Source: Siderastrea siderea
Taxonomy: Eukaryota > Cnidaria > Anthozoa > Scleractinia > Rhizangiidae
DNA: 64,000 nucleotides
Direction of reading: 5' to 3'
Assembly (NCBI GenBank): GCA_964030785.1
Contig: OZ034972.1
Coordinates: 16,463,183-16,527,182 of the forward strand
A program made the translations under genes and the position numbers. The stretch's first letter is position 1, and each line of letters opens with the position of its first letter. Positions 33,750 to 43,846 of the stretch are shown one piece after another. The notes below the pieces were generated by a model. It ran no database searches, was not told where the DNA came from, and saw nothing but the letters and a program-made list of their open reading frames with translations.

Positions 33750-35580
33750 GTGTTGACTCTAGATCAGTGGACAAAGATAGTTACTAACCACATCCGTGAG
33801 CGTTTTTTGCTGACCACTCTCTTCGTCCTACTAAAGGTTTCAGATGCCTGGGCTCAAACCTCTCAAACCAAGAACTCACCAACGACCAAATCAAAAGGGT
33901 TAAAACTTGTCCCTTGCTCAATGACAAAAGAAACGCAAGTAAGACAACAACTCTTGCGTGACTATGAGAATTTCGCAAGGAGAATGAGACTGCGTTACAT
34001 TTTAAGAACCTCACCCTTTTCACGTCAAATCAACGTGGAAACCACCAGTCTAACCATCAGTAACCTTTGAAAGCTATTTAGAGGAGGTTAGGACGCAATT
34101 TGCAGAGGTAAACTCACAAACCCAAAAAATAACCTATTGCCAAAAGAATGCGAGGCCTTAAAGCTTTAAAAAACAACAATGAAAAGCGGATAAAGGCGCA
34201 ACGACTGTGGTTTTGAGCAAACAGGATAAGATAAACGAATGTCAAATCCAACTAAACAACAAAGACCACTACATGCCACTTGAACAGCCAATGTTAGTGG
34301 AGACAAAAAGCAAGATTATACAACTCATCAACGAACTCTACCGCAAAAACCACATACACCTGTAGCTGAAATGACTAAAAAGTGGCTTTGTCAAAAACCA
34401 GATCCGCCCCGAATTCCAGTATTTTACACCCTAACAAAAATACACACACCAGTTCCAATTGGCAGACCTATAATATTAGGGTGTGAAGGCCCAACAGAGA
34501 ATCTATCAGCCTATTGCACAGCAACAGAAGCTGAGCTAAAATATACAACCGCCTTCATTAACGTCATTGAAAGAACTAAGGTACCAGTGAAGGCGTTACT
34601 TGTCTCTATGGACGTCACGAGCCTATACACAAAGATACCATAAGAAGAGGGGATCCAAACCGTATGCAAAGCATACCTTTTTTTATCAAAATAAAATTCA
34701 CACTGTTCCCCACGCCACTACTAGAGCGTGCGCTAAGGCTTATCCTACGAGAAAATTCCTCCCAATTTAATGGAAAAACTATCTATAGACACACGGAACC
34801 GCCATGGGTACTAAAGTGGCAAGACAAGACAAGTTGAGAAGGTAAGACAAGGTGAGACAAGGTGAGACAAGGTGAGAAGACAAGTTGAAACAGACATCCT
34901 TAGCCAAAGCGTAATAAAACCGCTCGTTTGGAAACGTTTCATTACTTTTTCACTCTGAAACGTTAGAAGAGATGAAATAAGTAAGTTCATTGTGCAAGCA
35001 AATAAACACCACCCTACAATCAAATTTACGGCTGAAATATCTGAAACAGAAACGACGTTCTTGGATACTAACGTATACAAAGGCGAGAGATTCAAAGAAG
35101 CCGCAGTACTTAATGTACGCACGCATTTCAAACCCACTGAAACATTTCAGTGTACACAGTTTTCCTCCTCCCACCCACCTTGTGTCCAAAGAGGTTACAT
35201 TACAGGGGAGGCTTTGAGACTATTGAGAACAAACTCCTCCAAGACATTATTTGAAAAGATGATCGAAAACTTCAAAAACAACTCCAAAAGAGAGGTTACC
35301 CAGAACGTTTTATACAAAATACACTTTCATGGAAGTTAACTCTAAGGACAGAAAGCTAGCCGCATCCAACGAAAACGCAGGAAAAATAAACAAATCTTGC
35401 CTTTTGTAACGCTATATCAACCATCAGTGCCCAACTTGACACAGATCGTCATGAACACGTACTAATGGCATTTGATAAAAAAACAACCATTACTTAACGA
35501 AATCTTTAAGGAACCGCCATTAATATCTTATAAGAAAGGGCGGTCCTTAAAAGATATACTCGTGAGAGCAAAGTTATGAG
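33750..35580 (+). pseudogene. Penelope-like retroelement (reverse transcriptase fragments)
   Basis: Several short frames in order match a Penelope-like element: an N-terminal part (K-G-L-K-L-V-P, then R-D-Y-E-N-F-A-R-R-M-R-L, about 33890-34000), reverse transcriptase core segments (F-Y-T-L-T-K-I-H, P-I-G-R-P-I-I-L, S-M-D-V-T-S-L-Y-T-K-I-P, 34390-34642), and a downstream part (H-H-P-T-I-K-F-T-A-E-I-S, F-L-D-T-N-V-Y-K-G, G-E-A-L-R-L-L-R-T-N-S, about 35000-35260). Stops and frameshifts separate them, and the region around the Y-x-D-D catalytic motif is replaced by a short GAGACAAGGT tandem repeat (34815-34880). No GIY-YIG endonuclease was seen. The copy is dead. Confidence 0.7.
34815..34880 (+). 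repeat. short tandem repeat (GAGACAAGGT)n
   Basis: Five to six imperfect copies of a 10-bp unit, GAGACAAGGT, sit in the middle of the Penelope-like fragment where reverse transcriptase sequence is expected. Confidence 0.7.
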
Positions 35581-35713
35581 AACGGTAAAACACGAGCGTG
35601 GGAGTCGTGCTGGCCTGTCACCCCCACTTTACACAGCCATTGTTGACATGTGTACGCGAACATTCACGCATGTGCGAAAGGCACTCACAACAATAATTAT
35701 GCTTAAAAGGAGT

Positions 35714-36293
35714 TGGTAAATTGCGATCACAAGTCATTATGTTGCGATCACAAGTTAGTAATTTGAGATCCCAAGATAGTAAGTTGCGATCGCAAGCTAG
35801 TAACTTGCGATCGCAAGTTAGTAAGTTGCGATCGCAAGCTAGTAAGTTGCGATCGCAAGTTAGTAAGTAGCGATCGCAAGTTATTATGTTGCGATCACAA
35901 GTTAGTAAGTTGCAATCGCAACTTAGGCGCCGTTTACATGAGTTATTTCATCCCGGGATGACTTGCATCTCATCCCGGGATGACTTTCAACTCGGTGTCT
36001 GGTCATTTACCTTTGAGTGTTTACATGATTTGGAGCAAAAATGTGTTCGCCCCGGGATGATTTCATCCCGGTGCTGAAGACCGGGATGAAATCATCCCGG
36101 GACGAACACATTTTTGCTCCAAATCATGTAAACACTTACAGGTAAATGACCAGACACCGAGTTGAAAGTCATCCCGGGATGAGATGCAAGTCATCCCGGG
36201 ATGAAATAACTCATGTAAACGGCGCCTTAGTAAGTTGCGATTGAAGGTTAGTAAGTTGCGATCGCAAGTTATTATGTTGTGATCGCAAGTTAG
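35714..36293. repeat. minisatellite with unit of about 21 bp centred on GCGATCGC
   Basis: The unit is close to GTTGCGATCGCAAGTTAGTAA. About ten units run from 35714 to 35922 and three or four more from 36227 to 36293. The 8-bp core GCGATCGC is palindromic and each unit is itself nearly a palindrome. Each unit contains TTA and TAA. The array is split by the 301-bp MITE at 35926-36226 and ended by the MITE at 36297. Confidence 0.85.
35926..36226. mobile_element. fully palindromic MITE (TTA duplication)
   Basis: The 301-bp element folds back on itself almost completely. The ends are GGCGCCGTTTACATGAGTTA and its complement, and TTA borders both ends (35923-35925 and 36227-36229). It contains repeated CATCCCGGGATGA blocks. 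The TTA duplication suggests PIF/Harbinger mobilisation. No coding capacity. Confidence 0.75.
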
Positions 36294-36296
36294 TAA

Positions 36297-37242
36297 TGCA
36301 TGGTTCAATTTTACCTGTTACCATCCCCCCCGGGCAACCCCGGGGACAAGTCCAGCCCTTCGGTCCCGGGGGTGGGGAAATGTTTGAAGCCGTCGTGTCC
36401 CGGGGGGAGGGGGGCGGGGCAAATCGAAAATAACTTCTTGTTGTTCCCTCGTTCTTGTGCAGTACGTCACTTCTCGGTTGACGCCGGACCGCGTGGAGAA
36501 AACTGCCTATTTCCAGGGAGAATCTCTAGAATTTGTAGCAGACTGGTTAGAGAAGATAATCTCTCAAAATTAAAATCTGTATTCGAAGGTACTTTTATTT
36601 TAAATTGTTAATCGCATGTCAGTGTTTGATGCGTACTCGAACAGTTGGCGTTCATCACAAACAAAGATTTATTTCTTGTGAGCGTATTTATGTATATACT
36701 AAGACGACTTAAATAGACTCTATATGAAAACGGATGCACAGCCTTGTATTTAACAGAGGTCTCAGTCCAGTGTTCATTCTTATGAAACAAGCTAAGAAAA
36801 CCTCCTTTAAAATGCTGCCATCGACTTGTTCACGGGCCTCTTGTGCGTATGTGCTATATTTAGAATAAATCACTTGGCGAAAATTCTTTACTCGCTAGCC
36901 GTATGCGGTTAAGGGTTTTTCTTCAGTTTTTTTTTTTTCAAATATAGTCAGGGCATGTTTTTACTACATTATACATGTAGTGTCCTTCGTTCAAGAAACT
37001 CTAGAAGAGCATTTAAGTTCTTGTCAAAATGTCTGGTTTTGCTATTGTACGGAAATCAATATCGTAATCTATGTTTTGTACACAAAACAACGTATTTGTG
37101 GTCGATGAGCAGTCCCGGGGGTGTGGAATTGTCTCTTTTTGCGTGCCCGGGGGTGGGGAATAGACCGCCAAGTGAGAACAAAATTGCAAATCCCCGGGGG
37201 TATGCCCGGGGGGGATGGTTACAGGTAGAATTGAACCATGCA
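36297..37242. mobile_element. PIF/Harbinger-like MITE (TAA duplication)
   Basis: Ends TGCATGGTTCAATTTTACCT and the reverse complement of the same are flanked by TAA (36294-36296 and 37243-37245). The left flank is a minisatellite unit, and the right flank resumes with ACTTGCGA. The interior is G/C-rich near both ends (CCCGGGGGTGGGGAA) and resembles the element at 28714-29635, so both belong to one family. No transposase frame. Confidence 0.75.
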
Positions 37243-39094
37243 TAACTTGCGACGAGAAATTCGATGTGTCCCTTATGAGCCACCGTAGTCATTTCCGAAA
37301 TTTCCATGTACCAAATGGAACGGTATTTTCCGCCAGGCTCGTTCCATTCCCGCTCGGGACAAATTCAAAATGGCAGACTTGAGGACGTTCTTGTTTCTTT
37401 CCGAGTTTTTTGACGACTTCGAGTTTAGAGACGATATCTTGGAGGAGAACGATGACGTGGTTATGTTTAAGACAGCGAGATTTTTTTTAGATATAACCAC
37501 GTTTGAGATAGCAAGCTTCAACATGTTTACAATGGCGGCAATCCTGACACGACGGTGCAAGGTGTTAAAAGCTTACTGTTTAAGAGCCATTTTCTGAGAA
37601 TATCGAGAATCGAAAGACACTCACAAAAAATCGAATTTTTTTTATTTTGCCAAAACATCCCTTTGGGTAAGCTAATTCAAGAAAAAATAATCCAAAGTTC
37701 CAACGAGTTATTTAACGAACGAAAATTTAAAAAGTTCGAAAAATGCATAAAATGGCGGTTTTAGGGTCTCTAAACGGCTCAAATTCTCGCTCAACTTTAC
37801 GAAGCCGGTGAGAGCGTAAAAAAGGTTCTTTTAAAACGAAACAAACCACGAACATTATTTAACCTTTCTACTTTAAAACTGTGTAATAAATTTGCCAATG
37901 TTTGGTTTCGAACATTTTCAAGCGGCGTTTTTATCGAGCCGCTCTTAACCTTGTTTCTCACAAGGTAAAATGAAGGCCAACTTCGGCCGCTTAAAACGGC
38001 ATCTGGTATGTATCGTTCAATGATTAAGACTACACAGAAAGAAAGCTCTGTTATTGTACTTTTCACCAGGAAAGTTACAGCTTTGGGAATCAAATACTTC
38101 CCCGTCAGTAAATTTTTACTGTTTAGTGATCTGAGCGGGTAGAATTATATGCAAATTAGAGATTTAATTCCTGGAATACTGCTAACAATTACAAAGGTCG
38201 TTTAAGATAGGCTCACCATTAGTTACACATGCACGCACAATGTTTTTCCTGATCTTTGAAAGAAAGTTCTGCTTTCTTGAGTCTTGCTGAGTCTTATTAT
38301 GTTAAAACAAAGCAGATTTTTAACGGCATTTCAACAAGACAGGAATCCACTCATTCAACTTAACCAAGATAACATCGAAAACACAGAGAAACGACGTACT
38401 ATGCCCCCTACCTTGCCAACCGAAAACGCAACAATACAACAGAAAAACAATCCAAACTGTAAACAAACGAATTTTCAGTTTCCTAAAGGAATACGAGGAA
38501 AGACAGGTGACCTCTGCACTGACCCGCACGTGTCACACCACACTAACAGAGAGAGTCACGTATTCGATTTTTGTTGTGTGATTTGAGATAAAAACTTGGT
38601 GGAAAGTTAAAAAGAAAAAAAAACGTGCAACAGATAGCTAGTACTTTGTTGGATTACATGTTAGCACAAGCTCCACAAAGGAGTTTTTACGGCGTGGTAA
38701 TTTCGCAATGTACGTGCTGTTGTAATTTTCCTACTAATTTAATTACAGCTCATGAAATAAAATAAATATTGCAGTAAGTTACATTCACAGTGTCTAATTA
38801 CTGAAATATGGCGTCGTGTAGTTTTTCCACTCTTCTAGAGAGGGTTACTGCCTGTGGATTAAGCAGTTGTTACCCAGGCCACGTTGAAGTTGTTTCCCTA
38901 AAAGAATGCACAAGACACATCTCGCGGCATCTTCAATTGCACGGACTAAGTGCAGATAAAGCGGTTGACAGTGAATTCAAGTGTTGTTAGCCCGAGCAGG
39001 TAATGTTATTGCAGTTTGGTCTGGAATTACTGTGTTCCATAATTTTGGCCACAGATACTCCGGCTCCCGGGGATGGGGAGGGGGAGAAAGGGTC

Positions 39095-40057
39095 TTTTGA
39101 CCAATGTTTGGGTGAAGGGGTGACGCTGCGGCTTTGACACCCTGGCCCTGTTTAGGACAGAAAAACGAAATGGAATGTCGATCGTGCTGACCATACCAGG
39201 TTGGGGAAGATGCGCATAAAATAATTTACCATGTTTAGGGACAGAGACCAAAACCATATCCTGTCCAGCGGCACACCCCAGTATAGACCACATTAGGCAG
39301 TAACCCTCCCTTCCGGAGGGGGGGGGGAGGTAGAGTGCCGTGCTTAGCCTTAACTCCCTCAACTGTAGCACAATATTCTTCGACGATAGCACGAAGTGAT
39401 TATTGAACGTCCCCTGATGTAATCTTCCTTGGCAGCAGTTTGAGCGAGCGAGACGCGGAAGCCACGCGGGCCCATGTGAGAACTCGCCCACACGATACCC
39501 TTTCTGGCTTTGCTATTTGGTTTTTGCGTCATGAGGTTGGAAGCCTAGAGTTCAAAGTATATTTAGCTTTGATTTCTGGTTATTTAGGCATTTTTTCAGT
39601 AGAAGAGTCTAAGCTTTCAACCCCATGACGCAAAAACCAAAAACGGGCTAGCTAAAATGGCAAAGCGAGAAAAGGTATTATGTGGGCGAGTTCTCGCATG
39701 GGCCTGCGTGGCCTCCGCGTCTCGCTCGCTCGAACTGCTACCAAGGAAGATTGCATTGAAGTTCAGTTTTCGGTGTCTGAAATTACATCGTGCTATCGTC
39801 ATGCTAAACACGGCACCACCACCCCCTTCCCCCCTCCCGGAAGGGAGGGTTACTCCCTTATGTGGACTATACTGGGGTTTGCCGCTAGACAGGATACGGT
39901 TTTTAGTCTCTGTCCCTAAGCATGGTATATAATTTTATGCCCGTCTTCCCCAACCGGGTATGGTCAGTACGATCGACATTCCATTTCGTTTTTCTGTCCT
40001 AAACAGGGCCAGGGTTTCAAACCCGCAGCGTCACCCCTACACCCAAACATTGGTCAA
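39095..40057. mobile_element. palindromic element nested in the loop
   Basis: Arms 39095-39546 and 39613-40057 are reverse complements, for example TTTTGACCAATGTTTGGGTG at the left and its complement at the right, and GGTTTTTGCGTCATGAGG near the centre. The middle is A/T-rich. No protein was recognised. The element is about 960 bp. Confidence 0.7.
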
Positions 40058-40318
40058 AATAAAAATAAATAAATGCACTTTATTTCAGTAGGGTGCATAA
40101 TTACAGTCAAACTGTAGTCTCTCTTATGGCCCTACGTCCACGTCGAATTGGAATTTGGAAATGTTGGTTGTTATGGACGGAGGTAAACCTTCGGAGCAAG
40201 GACGAGAACGAACAACAAACCCAACCCACATATGACTCCGGGACCGGGAATCGAACCCGGGCCACATTGGTGGAAGGCGAGTGCTCTCACCACTGCGCCA
40301 TCCCTGCCCCCGGGCGCC
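40058..40318 (-). mobile_element. tRNA-derived SINE (tRNA-Gly-like head)
   Basis: Read on the minus strand, the head has an A box (TGGCGCAGTGGTGAGAGC) and a B box (GGGTTCGATTCCCGG, about 40244-40258). The anticodon loop CTTCCAC would give TCC, which is tRNA-Gly-like. The body follows (GTCATATGTGGGTTGGGTT) and ends in an AATAAAGTGCATTTATTTAT tail at the low-coordinate end. It is a retroposed repeat, not a working tRNA gene. Confidence 0.75.
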
Positions 40319-42283
40319 CATGGGCACGGGAGTGGCGCGACTCTGCAGAACCTTAGATTAAGGGACGCCGAGTGCCGAGTGGAACACAGTAATTCTAGAA
40401 CCAAATGCAATAACATTACCTGCTCGGGGTAACAACAACTTGAATTCACTGTCAACCGCTTTATCTGCACTTAGTCCGTGCAATTGAAGATGCCGCGAGA
40501 TGTGTCTTGTGCATTCTTTTAGGGAAACAACTTCAACGTGGCCTGGGTAGCAACTGCTTAATCCACAGGCAGTAACCCTCTCCAGAAGAGTGGAAAAACT
40601 ACACGACGCCATATTTCAGTAATTAGACACTGTGAATGTAACTTACTGCAATATTTATTTTATTTCATGAGCTGTAATTAAATTAGTAGTAAAATTACAA
40701 CAGCACGTACATTGCGAAATTACCGCGCCGTAAAAACTCCTTTGTGGAGCTTGTGCTAACATGCAATCCAACAAAGTACTAGCTATCTGTTGCAAGTTTT
40801 TTTTTCTTTTTAACTTTCCACCAAGTTTTTATCTCAAATCACATAACAAAAAATCGAATACGTGACTCTCTCTGTTAGTGTGGTGTGACACGTGCGGGTC
40901 AGTGCAGAGGTCACCTGTCTTTTCGCGTATTCCTCTAGGCGATGAGTTTTTAAATATCTTCGCTCAATCAGGAAACTGAAAATTCGTTTGTTTACAGTTT
41001 GGATTGTTTTTCTGTTGTATTGTTGCGTTTTCGGTTGGCAAGCATAGTACGTCGTTTCTCTGTGTTTTCGATGTTATCTTGGTTAAGTTGAATGAGTGGA
41101 TTCCTGTCTTGTTGAAATGCCGTTAAAAATCTGCTTTGTTTTTATAACATAATAAGACTCAGCAAGACTCAAGAAAGCAGAACTTTCTTTCAAAGATCAG
41201 GAAAAACATTGTGCGTGCATGTGTAACTAATGGTGAGCCTATCTTAAACGACCTTTGTAATTGTTAGCAGTATTCCAGGAATTAAATCTCTAATTTGCAT
41301 ATAATTCTACCCGCTCAGATCACTAAACAGTAAAAATTTACTGACGGGGAAGTATTTGATTCCCAAAGCTGTAACTTTCCTGGTGAAAAGTAAAATGACA
41401 GAGCTTTCTTTCTGTGTAGTCTTAATCATTGAACGATACATACTAGATGCCGTTTTAAGCGGCCGAAGTTGGCCTTCATTTTACCTTGTGAGAAACAAGG
41501 TTAAGAGCGGCTCGATAAAAACGTCGCTTGAAAATGTTCGAAACCAAACATTGGCAAATTTATTACACAGTTTTAAAGTAGAAAGGTTAAATAATGTTCG
41601 TGGTTTGTTTCGTTTTAAAAGAATCTTTTTTACGCTCTCACCGGCTTCGTAAAGTTGAGTGAGAATTTGAGCCGTTTAGAGACCCTAAAACCGCCATTTT
41701 ATGCATTTTTCGAACTTCTTAAATTCTCGTCCGTTAAATAACTCGTTGAAACTTTTGATTATTTTTTCTTGAATTGGCTTACCCAAAGGGATGTTTTGGC
41801 AAAAGAAAAAAAAATTCGATTTTTTGTGAGTGTCTTTCGATTCTCGATATTCTCAGAAAATGGCTCTTAAGTCGTTCTGGTTAGTTTCAAACTTACTGAT
41901 GGGAGCATCTGGAGGTGCAATGTTGCCGTTGTCGTCAACACAGAGATGCCTCAAAAAGAACCCAAAATCATCGCTGGTAAAGAAGCACACGCTGCATTGG
42001 TTAAGCCGTCACCTGAAGGCCGCCGCCATTTTCACTCAGCAATCACGGCTGGAGAAACTGGGACTGAGCATGTAGCGAAATGGAACGCCCAATGGCACAG
42101 AAAATTCCCGGAATTTCCAAATTTCCGGGAAAAGCGACAACCTCGAGAGGTTGACCAAAATTTTGGAAATGAATTTTGCGAAAATCTCCGTTCCATTTGA
42201 TTCTGTAGCGGAAATTCCGGAATTTTTGGTTGAATGGAAAGCTCCCAGGGACTCCACACCGCCAGGCCGCCCAGACGCCAGGC

Positions 42284-42346
42284 AATCTCGTACCCAGAGT
42301 CCACTGGCTTTTTGGTCAGCGGGTGGTCGACTCTGGGTACGAGATT
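42284..42346. repeat. hairpin (18-bp arms)
   Basis: AATCTCGTACCCAGAGTC (42284-42301) pairs with GACTCTGGGTACGAGATT (42329-42346). It is a short snap-back repeat and may be the end of a MITE. The preceding 42100-42215 also holds imperfect inverted GGAATTTCC-type repeats. Confidence 0.65.
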
Positions 42347-43404
42347 AGACGTCAGGGAACTTTTCGCGTTTGTGATATTTTACATACCGTAAAATTCCGA
42401 TAATTTAACTGCTCCCCGCCACAAAAATGAGCCTTCCCGAATACTGTCCCGAATATAACCCCCCAAATCTCATTCGCAAAAAGCCCTCCGATAATACGCC
42501 TCCCCCCTTCCCCGAATATAATCACATGAGCTTATATTAATTTTACATCCCAAGAACGTTTATGGCGTAATTTACTCCGATTATGAGTCCCCACACAAAC
42601 TACTGTATTATTCTACTTTACTATATGGCTAGGGCTTGTAAATATATAACGTGCTCTGTAATTGGCCAATACTCGGGGCCGGATTTTCCCGTAATGCCCA
42701 CGGGCATTATGAGCGATGTTAATGTCCGGCTGGCAAGGGTGTCTGTAGGCTCGATTTCCGCCGCTCTCTCGAGTCCGGTCTTTGTTCCTCCCCGATAGAG
42801 ACGGCTGGACGCGTGACCCGTTGACCTTGTCTGTGACGTAATTCGAAGAAATTAATTTATGCGTCTCCGATGTCACTCGAAGTGAAATCGGACGCCAAAT
42901 TTCTTGTTTATTTGACATGCATCACGCGCCCGTGGCTACCCAAAAAATTTCGAATTAGTTTCTTCGGTACATTTCTGTACATTGCGAAATTGCTATAAAT
43001 TTCTTCGATGTTCGAATGGATGGCTTAAAGTGCAAGCGATAATACTCCGAAAAAATTTAACTCTAATAGTGGATGCGTCTTCTGTGGCTGCTAACAAACT
43101 GACTTTCGAAAGAGAACTAAATTAAATGGAGAAGTGTCTGATTTACGAGACAGAATTTGTCGAGTGTAAACGTGGACAGTTGTATCCGTAACGGACGCTG
43201 TTATCGAGATCTAAAGCGCCTTGAGAAGATCCGAGAAGATGCAAAAACTCTTCAACATTTATTGAAGGAAAAGTTTACAAAAATAATCGCCCGAAACGTT
43301 GTGTTCCTACGGACTCTAGAATTTCACCGAGTGTTGCCGCGCCGTCGAAATCTCTTCGCCACACAACAGATCAAGTAAGAGGAAAGGCCGATAAACTCAG
43401 CGCT
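42347..43404. other. no recognised gene; repeat-like sequence
   Basis: From about 42376 (ATACCGTAAAATTCCGATAA) the sequence has CCC-rich blocks and CCGAATATAA repeats that look like an old MITE. A plus-strand frame at 43157-43378 (73 codons, K- and R-rich, helix-prone) has no recognisable family. Nothing else is supported. Confidence 0.35.
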
Positions 43405-43674
43405 GATTCCAACAGACTTCAGGTACCGCACTCGGTCTTGCTAAGATAAGCCAGAGGAGAAATCACAAGGGCGATTGATTTCGCATTTGAGAACGGTCTT
43501 ACTGTGTCGAACACAATCGGGGCTGACGGAAAAATTCAATGACTTTCCCGATCCTGTTGGTTGAATAACGAACACATCTAAGCCGCTAACTAGCTTTTCA
43601 AGTGCCTCTCGCTGTAAATCTTTTAAATTCTCGATTTGAAACGTCTCCAAAACTCGCTCAAAAACCGCATTCAT
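43405..43674 (-). pseudogene. RecQ-like DNA helicase, N-terminal fragment
   Basis: The minus-strand frame starts at ATG (43674) and reads F-Q-I-E-N-L-K-D-L-Q-R-E-A-L (Q-motif-like), then V-F-V-I-Q-P-T-G-S-G-K-S-L, a helicase Walker A (motif I). After that, similarity continues in another frame with A-P-I-V-F-D-T-V and A-L-V-I-S-P-L (motif Ia region), so there is a frameshift near 43535. The D-E-x-H box and the second helicase domain are absent. RecQ helicases unwind DNA in repair. The fragment adjoins a foldback element and is probably a relic. Confidence 0.6.
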
Positions 43675-43846
43675 CTTTTCCACTCTGGTGACATGATAAT
43701 TTTTGCGATAATGTTGCCAGACGAAAATCTGCAGGCGGCAACCTGATTGGCTGAAACCAACAATAGAAATCAGACGCGTCCAGCCGCTATTTCGGGGGGA
43801 TGAGTGCGGGCTCATTTTCCCGAACAGCGGCTGGTAATCGAGCCTA

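Larger units (their letters stand above)
37584..41866. mobile_element. giant TTAA-flanked palindromic element
   Basis: The left arm (37584-39038) and right arm (40381-41866) are reverse complements over almost 1.5 kb each. The outer ends are GAGCCATTTTCTGAGAATAT and its complement, bordered by TTAA (37580-37583 and 41867-41870). Each arm holds the same two short frames: one of 98 codons (37797-38093 minus and 41356-41652 plus) and one of 60-84 codons beginning M-A-S-C-S-F-S-T-L-L (38808-38990 plus and 40358-40612 minus). Neither is recognised. The loop contains another palindrome (39095-40057) and a SINE (40058-40318). Confidence 0.7.

Noticed and set aside
34371..34643. Functional reverse transcriptase gene
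   Set aside because: The Penelope-like frame is cut by stops and frameshifts, and the catalytic Y-x-D-D region is replaced by a tandem repeat.
35714..35922. CRISPR-like array of regularly spaced repeats
   Set aside because: Units are directly contiguous with no unique spacers, and the context is eukaryotic; it is a minisatellite.
40243..40308. tRNA-Gly-like sequence on the minus strand as a true tRNA gene
   Set aside because: The anticodon stem is mismatched and the sequence runs into a SINE body and tail; it is a SINE head.
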